Shown: positions 19,449-27,419 of the stretch, one piece after another
Numbering within the stretch: the stretch's first letter is position 1
Layout: every line of letters begins with the position of its first letter
Source of the DNA: Oscillatoriales cyanobacterium CG2_30_40_61
GTDB lineage: Bacteria; Cyanobacteriota; Cyanobacteriia; Cyanobacteriales; Microcoleaceae
Reading direction: 5' to 3'
Assembly: GCA_001873365.1 (NCBI GenBank)
Contig: MNYZ01000099.1
Coordinates: 1-64,000 of the forward strand
DNA: 64,000 bases
Translations under genes and position numbers: made by a program
The notes under the pieces: generated by a model
What the model was told of the DNA's origin: nothing
What the model saw: the letters and a program-made list of their open reading frames with translations, nothing else
Database searches by the model: none

Positions 19449-21371
19449 CTAAGAACTTTTAGAGGTTAAATAAAATTGAAATCGCTGTTGCATTTGTTCT
19501 ATTGTTAGTTTTTGTGTCCAATATTCCACTAAAGCATGACCAAACGCCCAAGCATTTTTGTCTGGGGGATGGGGATTTTCTAATAGTAACGGCCAGAGAG
19601 AGAGTAAATCGAAATTGAGCGGATCAGACTCTCCTGAATTTAACAACAAAAACAAGTCATAGGCCATCTGCAATTTACCAATAACAACGGGTAATTGTTC
19701 AACCGGAATTTTTTCAGCTAATAATAATGCCAAGGTAGGAGATCCGGTTGCTAAGGTGGAAATAAAACTCAGAATTGGACTTTTTAATAAAGCGGCTAAT
19801 CCTTGAGTAGTTGCCATTTGAAAAGTATAATGATCAATGATTTTAGCCGTTGCTAGAATCCGAGCTTCTTGATTTTTTAAAAATCGAGCTAAACGTAGTT
19901 GTTTAGCAGGATTAATTGTTTCTAAAATTGCAATTGATAACAAATCTACCCCCCAAGGTTGGCGCTGGGTTTGACTATCTTGGGTAACAATTGGTAAGAC
20001 GCGATCGCAATATTCTCCTAACTGTTCTAATCGGTATTCTGTGGCTTCTCGAATGGCTTTTTCCTTGGGAAGATTTCCCCATTGCCAATCATAGGGCGGT
20101 TGCCATTCGCGGATCGGACGTAAGCGATCAACTTGGCTAACAATTATAATAACTGGTAACTCTAAATCCTGCTGTTTAATCTCTTGTAAAAAATCTACAT
20201 CCATTTGCAAAGCCGGGTCAAGGGCTGGGGTAATTAATAATAATAAATCTGCCTTACTTGCCTGGTCTAAAACCTGTTCTCGTAACTCGGAACGATTCAC
20301 CTGTTCATAACCAGGAGTATCCCATAAATTTAGGCTTTCTCCGGTGTCGGTTTGCCATTGATAATTTTGAATTTGATCCGTACTAGGTAGGACATCAACA
20401 ACGGCTTGATCAGCCTTAAATAATGTATTAATTAAACTACTTTTTCCTGCCCCTGTTCGTCCAATTAACAGCAAATTAACGGGTTTTTGTTCCAAGATTT
20501 CAACAGGTTCTGTTACTGTTAAAATATCTCGTAGGGTTTGAGTTTTAGCTTGAGGAAAGGAAAGATTATTAACAGAAAATTCAGTTGCGGGTAAAGTATT
20601 GCCACCGTAGAGGGCGATCGCTTGACAACACAGATTTCTAAGCGCCACTTCCCGTAAAGATTGACCCAAATTAACTAATAATTGTTGTGTAGCTTGATTG
20701 GTAGTTTTTTGAGTCGAAACCCGTGCTAAAGCCGACACTGGATTTAATAACCATTGCGCCCAATTCCAGACTTTTAAAAGTTTACGCGCCGAGGGTTCTA
20801 ACTTCTGATAAACTTGATAGGTTTGATAGGCTTGCCCAACGGTAACTTGATTTAATGCGGGAGATAATTTTTGCATTAATTGATCTAAATCATCCATAGT
20901 TCCCCGGATTAATTGATAGGCTTGGGGAAGATAAATACTCAACATAGGATATTTAACTTCTGGGTGATAAATATTAGCCACGGTTGTTACCACATCTTGA
21001 CAGCGTTGCCAAAAAATTGAACTTTCTGCCCAAATTGGAGGATCATTCTGGGCGGCTTTTAAAATTTCTTGTAGGGCTGTTTCAACTTGGGTAATATTAG
21101 GATTTGTAGAAGGTTGTAATCTTGATTGATCTAGGGATAATTCTAGTTCTTGATTGACTTTAGCGGTGACATTTTCCATCTCTTTGAGCATGGGTTGAGT
21201 CCATTTAACTAATAACCAACGCCAACCGACAAAAATTAAGGTAAATACCGCCCAAATCCAATTAATTCCCCAATCATGAATCGTGAATCCCGCCGCCGTG
21301 AGTAAAAAAATTACCATGATTGCGATCGGCATGATCAATATTATCCATTGCCATAGTTTGAGTCTAACCAT
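19449..21371 (-). CDS. Membrane-anchored Era/HSR1-like GTPase
   Basis: 640 residues. Two N-terminal membrane helices (about 8-30 and 34-54) precede a helical region. A GTPase domain spans about 295-480, with P-loop IGRTGAGKSSLINTLF, switch II DTPGYEQ, and a degenerate G4 motif SQVD in place of NKxD. The C-terminal part has another hydrophobic segment (about 520-570) of the type seen in GTPases fused to DUF697-like domains. These proteins are common in cyanobacteria and their role is not established; membrane remodelling has been proposed for relatives. It is divergent from the transporter downstream. Confidence 0.78.
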   Translation of the reverse strand: MVRLKLWQWIILIMPIAIMVIFLLTAAGFTIHDWGINWIWAVFTLIFVGWRWLLVKWTQPMLKEMENVTAKVNQELELSLDQSRLQPSTNPNITQVETALQEILKAAQNDPPIWAESSIFWQRCQDVVTTVANIYHPEVKYPMLSIYLPQAYQLIRGTMDDLDQLMQKLSPALNQVTVGQAYQTYQVYQKLEPSARKLLKVWNWAQWLLNPVSALARVSTQKTTNQATQQLLVNLGQSLREVALRNLCCQAIALYGGNTLPATEFSVNNLSFPQAKTQTLRDILTVTEPVEILEQKPVNLLLIGRTGAGKSSLINTLFKADQAVVDVLPSTDQIQNYQWQTDTGESLNLWDTPGYEQVNRSELREQVLDQASKADLLLLITPALDPALQMDVDFLQEIKQQDLELPVIIIVSQVDRLRPIREWQPPYDWQWGNLPKEKAIREATEYRLEQLGEYCDRVLPIVTQDSQTQRQPWGVDLLSIAILETINPAKQLRLARFLKNQEARILATAKIIDHYTFQMATTQGLAALLKSPILSFISTLATGSPTLALLLAEKIPVEQLPVVIGKLQMAYDLFLLLNSGESDPLNFDLLSLWPLLLENPHPPDKNAWAFGHALVEYWTQKLTIEQMQQRFQFYLTSKSS

Positions 21372-21508
21372 GTCGCCCCTTTCCCAAAATTTATAGATTA
21401 CTTTTTAAGCTACATTATCAAATTAGAATTTAACGGATAAATAACGTGGTATCTTAAGTCAACGAGATCCGTTAAAATGTCAACCTTGGCTAAAATTGAG
21501 TCATCCTA

Positions 21509-22573
21509 ATGGATAATTTACCTCCCAATTCTCAGGATAATGCTTTTTGGAACCGGATTAGTACGAATGGTTTAGTACGGTTTTTATTATTTTTTGCCTC
21601 GGGATGGGCATTAATTTTAATTTTTAACTATTTTGAAAGTATCTTTTTTACCTTTATATTGGCTGCTATTTTTGCCTTTCTTCTCAACTATCCTGTACGA
21701 TATTTGGAGCGCTATTTGGGTCGAGGATTCGCCTTGGGAATTGTCATATTTCTGAGTTTATTTATAGTGGTTGCGATCGGATTGGCTTTAGGAACTATGT
21801 TTTTTAATCAGTTTCAACAGCTTCTCTCCCTGGTGGTGGAAAATTTAACCTCAACGGATAATCCTTTCGATGACTTACAACAGTTTTTGACTAATCGAAA
21901 AGTTAATATTAATCTTGCTCCCCTAGAAGCTGAATTTAATAAGTCTTTAGTCGCACTCGCTAGTATTCTTGTCGGTACTTTTTCTTCTTTACCAAATGCG
22001 TTTATTTCATTTGTAATTATCTTTGTGATTTCCTTTTTTATGTTGATTGATGGAGAAAGACTATGGTTTTTACTCTTAAAAATTATTCCTTGTAGCCATC
22101 GTAGTCAATTTTCTTTAGCGGTTCAAAGAAGTTTTTTAGGCTTTTTTAGAGGTCAACTTTTATTATCAATTTTCTTGGGAACATCTAGTTTTATTGTTTA
22201 TAGTATCTTAGGAATACCTTTTTCTTTGTCCCTAGCTATTATTATCAGCCTATTTGATTTTATCCCCGGAATTGGCGCAACTTTAGGAATTTTAACCATC
22301 AGTCTAATTATTTTAATTCAAAGTGGCTGGTTTGTGATGTTGAAAGTAGTGGTTGCCAGTATAATTTTACAGCAAATTCAGGATAATTTTATTGGCCCTA
22401 AAATTATGCAAAGTTCTGTTAATATTAACCCTGTAGTTTTGTTTTTTTCCTTAATGATTGGGGCAAGAATTGCCGGAATTTTAGGCGTATTTCTATCAGT
22501 TCCTATTGCTGGAGTGATTGTTAATTTATTAGATATTGAAGAAATGCAATCTAAGGAAGGAAGTAGAGATTAA
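21509..22573 (+). CDS. AI-2E family transporter
   Basis: 354 residues with about eight membrane helices. Family features are an N-terminal helix pair, a soluble amphipathic stretch at about 105-150, and the C-terminal motif DFIPGIGATLGI followed by QDNFIGPKIMQ. Members include the autoinducer-2 exporter TqsA and Na+(Li+)/H+ antiporters, so substrate cannot be assigned by homology alone. A perfect hairpin follows the stop by 3 bp. Confidence 0.87.
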   Translation: MDNLPPNSQDNAFWNRISTNGLVRFLLFFASGWALILIFNYFESIFFTFILAAIFAFLLNYPVRYLERYLGRGFALGIVIFLSLFIVVAIGLALGTMFFNQFQQLLSLVVENLTSTDNPFDDLQQFLTNRKVNINLAPLEAEFNKSLVALASILVGTFSSLPNAFISFVIIFVISFFMLIDGERLWFLLLKIIPCSHRSQFSLAVQRSFLGFFRGQLLLSIFLGTSSFIVYSILGIPFSLSLAIIISLFDFIPGIGATLGILTISLIILIQSGWFVMLKVVVASIILQQIQDNFIGPKIMQSSVNINPVVLFFSLMIGARIAGILGVFLSVPIAGVIVNLLDIEEMQSKEGSRD

Positions 22574-22576
22574 CCT

Positions 22577-22609
22577 AGAAACCGGGTTTCTTGAAGAAAC
22601 CCGGTTTCT
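22577..22609. terminator. Perfect GAAACCGGGTTTC hairpin between convergent genes
   Basis: A 16-bp perfect stem (AGAAACCGGGTTTCTT and its complement) with a one-base centre lies 3 bp after the AI-2E transporter stop and 8 bp before the hpnB stop. It is positioned as a bidirectional terminator, though a clean T run is missing. Its core is shared with the miniature elements at 26.5 and 43.5 kb. Confidence 0.7.
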
Positions 22610-22617
22610 GTGGTTTA

Positions 22618-23871
22618 TTAATAAGTTCTACCTTTCCAACTTCCTCCTTTTCCTCGCCAATATCTTAATGCTGAATCTAAAGTCATTAACGTATATAAAA
22701 ATCCAATTAAGGGTAAAGTTAATCCCCAAATTGGAGAAAGCTGATAGAGTTTTAAGGTAGGATAATAGGCAATTTCCATTAATAACCCGGTTAATAAAGC
22801 TAAAAAGATAACTAAATTATTTCCATGAATAATTCCCCCAATTAAACTTAAAGGAAAAATTAAATAAATTAAAACCATCCCGATTAGGGTTAATCCTAAT
22901 AAAATAGGTGAAAAATTAAGTTGACTAAATGCTGTTCTGGCTACCATATCCCAAATACTAGATAAATTAGGATAGGGTCTTAAACTGTAGGTTGTTTCTG
23001 TTAACCCTAACCAAATAGGATAATAGGATTTTGAGGTAAAAGGAAAGATAAAACTTCTTAGAGAAAACCCTTGATTAAATTCTCCTTCTTCTACCCCATT
23101 ACCGAGGGGATTTGGCGGGGTATTCTTCACCGCTTGAGCTAAAGAACAATCATCAATCAAAGCTTGTTTTAATATTGCTAAACCCCCAATTCTAGTTAAT
23201 GCTTCCTGACGAATTAAAATACATCCCCCCGCCGCCGCCGCTAATTGACTTTGGGGATGATTTACCCAAGGAAAGGGATACAATTTTTGAAAGAAAAATA
23301 CAAAGGCGGGAATTAACAACTTTTCCCAAAAACTCTGACACCGTAATAACACCATTAAGGAAACTAATTGTAAATTTTCAGTTTCGGCTTTTTCAACTAA
23401 TTGCTTTAAATTATTAGGAGAATGTTCAATATCAGCATCAGTAAATAAAATATATTTGGGAATATAATTTAACATATTAGTATATTTAACTCCCTGTTCC
23501 ATCGCCCAAAGTTTCCCCGTCCATCCCGGAGGTAAATCTTGACAGGTAATTATATTTAACCTGTCTGTTTGATTTAATAATTTAGCGGTTTCTTGAGCAA
23601 TATTTGCGGTATCATCACTACTTTGATCATCGACTAAAATAATAGAAAATAAACCGGGATAATTTTGATTCAGAAGCGATCGCAAACTGGTAGAAATTAA
23701 CTCTGCTTCATTTCTAGCGGGTACAATTATAGCAACAGATGGATAATTTAGTAAAGGTTCAAGAACCTCAGAAATCCGTTGATCTGCTTGCCAAAATTGT
23801 CCCCTAAATAGTAATAATATTATCCATATCATTAGAGACAATAGCGTTAAAATTAAAATCAAATTTTCCAT
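22618..23871 (-). CDS. hpnB: Hopene-associated glycosyltransferase HpnB
   Basis: 417 residues: an N-terminal membrane helix, a GT2 (GT-A) domain at about 45-270, and three to four C-terminal helices. HpnB-specific signatures include FRGQFWQADQR, PARNEAELISTSL, LPPGWTGKLWAMEQG, the metal-binding DADIEHSPNNL, and LIPAFVFFFQKLYPFPWVNHP. HpnB is found in hopanoid loci of many bacteria, but its exact acceptor is not established. It is close to shc and is preceded by a two-gene DUF4160/DUF2442 unit ending only 7 bp upstream, so those genes may share a transcript. A poorly conserved insert around residue 255 looks like a loop expansion. Confidence 0.88.
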   Translation of the reverse strand: MENLILILTLLSLMIWIILLLFRGQFWQADQRISEVLEPLLNYPSVAIIVPARNEAELISTSLRSLLNQNYPGLFSIILVDDQSSDDTANIAQETAKLLNQTDRLNIITCQDLPPGWTGKLWAMEQGVKYTNMLNYIPKYILFTDADIEHSPNNLKQLVEKAETENLQLVSLMVLLRCQSFWEKLLIPAFVFFFQKLYPFPWVNHPQSQLAAAAGGCILIRQEALTRIGGLAILKQALIDDCSLAQAVKNTPPNPLGNGVEEGEFNQGFSLRSFIFPFTSKSYYPIWLGLTETTYSLRPYPNLSSIWDMVARTAFSQLNFSPILLGLTLIGMVLIYLIFPLSLIGGIIHGNNLVIFLALLTGLLMEIAYYPTLKLYQLSPIWGLTLPLIGFLYTLMTLDSALRYWRGKGGSWKGRTY

Positions 23872-23878
23872 TTTACAA

Positions 23879-24154
23879 TCAATAAATACTCGTAGTTTTT
23901 AACTGTATTGGTTCCTGGGACAAATGGGAATACAATACATCCGGATCCAAGTCAGCACCACTATCCCAATAAACAGTTCCCCACTCGCTAGAAAGTTTGA
24001 CTTGATTAAAGTAATCAGGATTTTTTAGAGGTTCAAATACCCCTGTAAACTGAACGAGTTTAGACACATCAATTACCCCTTCTACTCCATCTTCAAAACG
24101 AAGTTTTAGCTGGTAATTTATTAATGGATAAACTTCAACAATATCTTTAAGCAT
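23879..24154 (-). CDS. DUF2442 family protein
   Basis: 91 residues with the DUF2442 pattern: a beta strand VYPLINYQLKLRFEDGVEG, VIDVSKL, and WGTVYWDSGADLDPDVLY near the C-terminus. It lies 3 bp after the DUF4160 gene. The two families are very often adjacent in bacterial genomes, and the pair has been proposed to act as a toxin-antitoxin-like unit, but I know of no firm proof. Function is therefore left open. Confidence 0.8.
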   Translation of the reverse strand: MLKDIVEVYPLINYQLKLRFEDGVEGVIDVSKLVQFTGVFEPLKNPDYFNQVKLSSEWGTVYWDSGADLDPDVLYSHLSQEPIQLKTTSIY

Positions 24155-24157
24155 GAT

Positions 24158-24424
24158 TTACTCCAGGGGTTCAATTTTATTCAAAATTAGATTTTGTCGG
24201 GCTAATTCCCAATTAGCAAGTAGTTCATTTTTGTATAATGCTGTCCATTCTTGAATTAATTTTAGCAATCTGGGGGAAAGATTTCCTTCTAATATTTCTC
24301 CAGTTTGAATGCTGATCAATGCCTTCTGTTGACCATAGCGAACATGAAAATGAGGGGGAGGATGCTCGTTATAATACATAGTAATTACAGCCCCAAAAAA
24401 TCGGCTAATTTCTGGCATAAACAC
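24158..24424 (-). CDS. DUF4160 family protein
   Basis: 88 residues with the family core ISRFFGAVITMYYNEHPPPHFHVRYG, then LSPRLLKLIQEW. Invariant histidines in the HPPPHFHV segment suggest a metal or nucleotide site, but none is demonstrated. It heads a minus-strand run with DUF2442 and hpnB and is divergent from shc (129 bp between starts), so that gap must carry promoters for both directions. Confidence 0.82.
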   Translation of the reverse strand: MFMPEISRFFGAVITMYYNEHPPPHFHVRYGQQKALISIQTGEILEGNLSPRLLKLIQEWTALYKNELLANWELARQNLILNKIEPLE

Positions 24425-24553
24425 CTTCTTGGTAACAAGATTAAATCGGCAGTTAACAGAAAATTACAAAATTAGCTTTAAAATTTATTATATAATAAAT
24501 TTCCGATAAATTAAATAAAAAATATGATAGAATATCTATAACCCATTTGAAAA

Positions 24554-26521
24554 ATGATATCCTCAAAAACAATAAAAATGGAAAATAAAATCTCTGTAAC
24601 TCAATTAAAAGATGGGATCACAGCCAGCCAAAACTTTCTTTTATCTCAACAATATCCCGAAGGTTATTGGTGGGCTGAATTAGAATCTAATGTCACAATT
24701 ATATCAGAAATTATCCTTTTACACAAGATTTGGGGAACCGATAAAACTCGGCCTTTATCTAAAGCCGAAACCTACCTACGTTCGCAACAACGAGATCATG
24801 GCGGTTGGGAATTATTCTATGGGGATGGAGGAGAACTTAGTACCACCGTTGAAGCCTATATGGCGTTAAAAATATTGGGGGTATCTGAAACAGATTATGC
24901 TTTAATTAAAGCCAAACAATTCATTTTAGCACGGGGAGGAATTACTAAAACTAGGATTTTTACTAAGCTACATTTAGCCTTAATTGGGTGTTATGAATGG
25001 CGCGGAATTCCCTCAATTCCTCCTGGGATTATGTTGTTACCCGAAGGTTCTCCCTTTACGATTTATGAAATGTCTAGTTGGGCTAGAAGTAGTACGGTTC
25101 CTCTATTAATTGTATTTGATAAAAAACCAGTTTTTCGGTTTGATTCTAGCATTAATTTAGATGAATTATATGTGGGAGGACGAGAAAATGCAGTATTTGA
25201 ACTGCCTAAAAATAACGATTGGACAGATATATTTATCGAGTTAGATAATATTTTAAAATTTGCCGAAAATTTTAATCTTGTTCCCCTACGGGAACCAGGG
25301 TTACAAGCCGCGGAAAAATGGATTTTGGAACGACAAGAAGTAACTGGAGATTGGGCCGGGATTATTCCAGCCATGTTAAATTCTTTATTAGCCTTAAAAT
25401 GCTTAAATTATTCCGTATCTGATCCGACAATTCAACGGGGTTTAAAAGCTATAGATAATTTTGCTATAGAAACAGAAGAAAGTTATCGGATGCAAGCCTG
25501 TATATCTCCGGTTTGGGATACAGCTTGGGTTGTTCGAGCTTTAATTGAATCAGGAATTGCCCCTAATAACGATGCTATTGTAAAAAGTTCAGAGTGGTTA
25601 ATTGGTCAACAAATTTTAGATTATGGAGATTGGATAATTAAAAATAAACAGGGAAAACCTGGGGGATGGGCGTTTGAATTTGCAAATCGATTTTATCCCG
25701 ATTTAGATGATTCTGCCGTGGTAGTTATGGCATTAAATCAAGCTAAAATTGCTGATGAATCCTTAAAAATAGCAACAATTATTAGAGGGATTGATTGGAT
25801 GATCTCAATGCAGTGTAAAGCCGGAGGTTGGGCGGCTTTTGATATTGATAATGATCAGGAATGGATTAATGGAATTCCCTATGGGGATTTAAAAGCTATG
25901 ATTGATCCTAATACGGCGGATGTGACGGCGAGAGTGATTGAAATGTTAGGAGAATTAGATCCTAATTCTTCAGAATTTCAATTAAAAATTCAAACTTTTA
26001 AAACAGCCATTGAACGGGCGATTTCCTATTTAAAACAGGAACAGGAAACCGATGGGAGTTGGTTCGGGCGTTGGGGAGTTAATTATATTTATGGAACCAG
26101 TGGAGTATTATCAGCTTTAGCAGTAATTAATCCGATTTATAAAAGTTGGGGTTATACTTCTCTTAACCCCTTAATAGAAAGGGGCGCAAATTGGTTAGTC
26201 AGTTGTCAAAATATTGATGGAGGTTGGGGGGAAACTTGCCAGAGTTATAATGATCCTAAATTAAAAGGAAAGGGCGTTAGTACCGCTTCACAAACTGCTT
26301 GGGCGTTAATTGGTTTAATGGCGACGGGATCTGATAAACTGGAGGTAATTCAAAAAGGAATTAACTATTTAATTTCCACCCAACTATCTGATGGTCGCTG
26401 GGATGAATCTGAATTTACCGGAACTGGATTTCCCGGTCATTTTTATATCAAATATCATTACTATCAACATTATTTTCCCTTGTTAGCATTAGGACGTTAT
26501 CAAAAATTACAACAACTTTAA
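24554..26521 (+). CDS. shc: Squalene-hopene cyclase
   Basis: This enzyme cyclises squalene to hopene and diplopterol, the first committed hopanoid step, as a monotopic membrane protein. The catalytic DxDD motif is DLDD at residues 383-386, in PDLDDSAVVV. QW motifs recur through both domains, for example in DHGGWELFYGD and GSWFGRWGVNYIYG, and the C-terminal motif FPGHFYIKYHYY is present. Length (655) is typical. A second in-frame ATG at 24578 would remove eight residues and is equally plausible. Codon use matches the neighbours. A miniature element begins 7 bp after the stop. Confidence 0.96.
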   Translation: MISSKTIKMENKISVTQLKDGITASQNFLLSQQYPEGYWWAELESNVTIISEIILLHKIWGTDKTRPLSKAETYLRSQQRDHGGWELFYGDGGELSTTVEAYMALKILGVSETDYALIKAKQFILARGGITKTRIFTKLHLALIGCYEWRGIPSIPPGIMLLPEGSPFTIYEMSSWARSSTVPLLIVFDKKPVFRFDSSINLDELYVGGRENAVFELPKNNDWTDIFIELDNILKFAENFNLVPLREPGLQAAEKWILERQEVTGDWAGIIPAMLNSLLALKCLNYSVSDPTIQRGLKAIDNFAIETEESYRMQACISPVWDTAWVVRALIESGIAPNNDAIVKSSEWLIGQQILDYGDWIIKNKQGKPGGWAFEFANRFYPDLDDSAVVVMALNQAKIADESLKIATIIRGIDWMISMQCKAGGWAAFDIDNDQEWINGIPYGDLKAMIDPNTADVTARVIEMLGELDPNSSEFQLKIQTFKTAIERAISYLKQEQETDGSWFGRWGVNYIYGTSGVLSALAVINPIYKSWGYTSLNPLIERGANWLVSCQNIDGGWGETCQSYNDPKLKGKGVSTASQTAWALIGLMATGSDKLEVIQKGINYLISTQLSDGRWDESEFTGTGFPGHFYIKYHYYQHYFPLLALGRYQKLQQL

Positions 26522-26528
26522 CTAAATT

Positions 26529-26631
26529 AGGACTTACGCACCAAACCGGGTTTGGTGAACGAGAAATCTCGATTTCATCCGCAAAATCACCGGCCAGAAA
26601 CCCGGTTTCTTTGGTCTTGTGCGTAAGTCCT
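26529..26631. mobile_element. Miniature inverted-repeat element, copy A
   Basis: A 103-bp element bounded by AGGACTTACGCA and TGCGTAAGTCCT, with two internal palindromes (CCAAACCGGGTTTGG and AGAAACCCGGTTTCT). It is the reverse complement of the element at 43524-43625, with about ten mismatches by eye. If the end is taken as AGTCCTGT, the flanks AAATT and AAATA could be an imperfect 5-bp target duplication. It has no coding capacity, so it must have been mobilised in trans. It sits 7 bp after the shc stop. Confidence 0.85.
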
Positions 26632-26749
26632 GTAAATATTGGATGGTTTTTACCCTAGCCTAAATTTAATTTGTGTCAAGAGTGGATTCAGGGTTTATAA
26701 TTTTTGCAATTAGGGTTCAACCCCAACAACGAATTAACTTTAATTGAAA

Positions 26750-27193
26750 ATGGGTAATCGAGAAAAGGCAATTGTAATCTTAGGTTTAATCGCATCAATT
26801 ACATCTTTAGTGATGGGAATAGCTAGGACGGCTACAGTGTCCGAAAAAACTAAGGTCAAACCCGATTATGAACGATTAGCCTATTTATTATCTGCCAAAC
26901 AATTTACCAAAGCAGAAAGACAAACCTATCGGGTGATGTTATTAGCTTTAGGCAAAAATCCTAAATATTCCGAGCCCGTTGAATTAAAAAAAAGGGATAT
27001 TGCTAAACTTCCTTGTGAAGATTTAAGGAAAATAGAAAAAATTTGGCATCCCTATAACCCCGGAAAAATTCAGTTTAGAAATAGAGTTATAAGTTGGGAA
27101 AATGATCAAAAAGAGATCAACTCTGCTATTATAAATCGGCTGGGTGATTGTCAACTCCAAGAACTCCAAACTGTTCAGGTTAAACCGAATTAA
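26750..27193 (+). CDS. Membrane-anchored GUN4-like protein
   Basis: 147 residues. An N-terminal helix (about 5-25) is followed by a domain I read as GUN4-like. It follows the family order: YERLAYLLSAKQFTKAERQTYRVML, then DIAKLPCEDLRKIEKIW, then a Y-x-PGKIQFRNRV tail. GUN4 proper binds Mg-protoporphyrin and stimulates Mg-chelatase. Here the usual FGFS core is replaced by IQFRN, so porphyrin binding is uncertain. I chose the ATG at 26750 over the TTG two codons upstream. No chlorophyll gene is adjacent, so the function is open. Confidence 0.6.
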   Translation: MGNREKAIVILGLIASITSLVMGIARTATVSEKTKVKPDYERLAYLLSAKQFTKAERQTYRVMLLALGKNPKYSEPVELKKRDIAKLPCEDLRKIEKIWHPYNPGKIQFRNRVISWENDQKEINSAIINRLGDCQLQELQTVQVKPN

Positions 27194-27202
27194 TTTCCCC
27201 GG

Positions 27203-27395
27203 TTGACTTTTGATTAAGCTGAAATCAAATATGCCTGAATCCGTAAACCCCTGTAGTCCGTTGGCGCAGTCACCGGATGAGCCGTGGTTCCCAAATCCCT
27301 CGATCCCCTTGCTGTTTGAGTCTGTGTAATGCTATAACACCCAAGAAGCCCATAGTGTTTCCCTGGTCTTGAATGGGGTTAGAATCCTAGTTTGC
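27203..27395 (+). other. GC-rich, possibly structured transcribed region
   Basis: A TTGACT hexamer (27203-27208) followed at 16 bp by TCAAAT could be a promoter. The downstream 150 bases are visibly more GC-rich than their surroundings and contain potential pairing (AAACCCC near 27245 with GGGGTT near 27380, and short GTGT/ACAC helices). It may be a long structured leader of the next gene or an independent RNA of 6S-like size. I could not match it to a known family. Confidence 0.3.
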
Positions 27396-27419
27396 TTGAA
27401 GCCGTTTGAGTTAATTGTA

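Noticed and set aside
27230-27390. Assignment as 6S RNA, SRP RNA or tmRNA
   Set aside because: The SRP GGAAG-type loop and tmRNA features are absent, and I could not establish the 6S closing stem and central bubble. It is kept only as an unassigned structured candidate.
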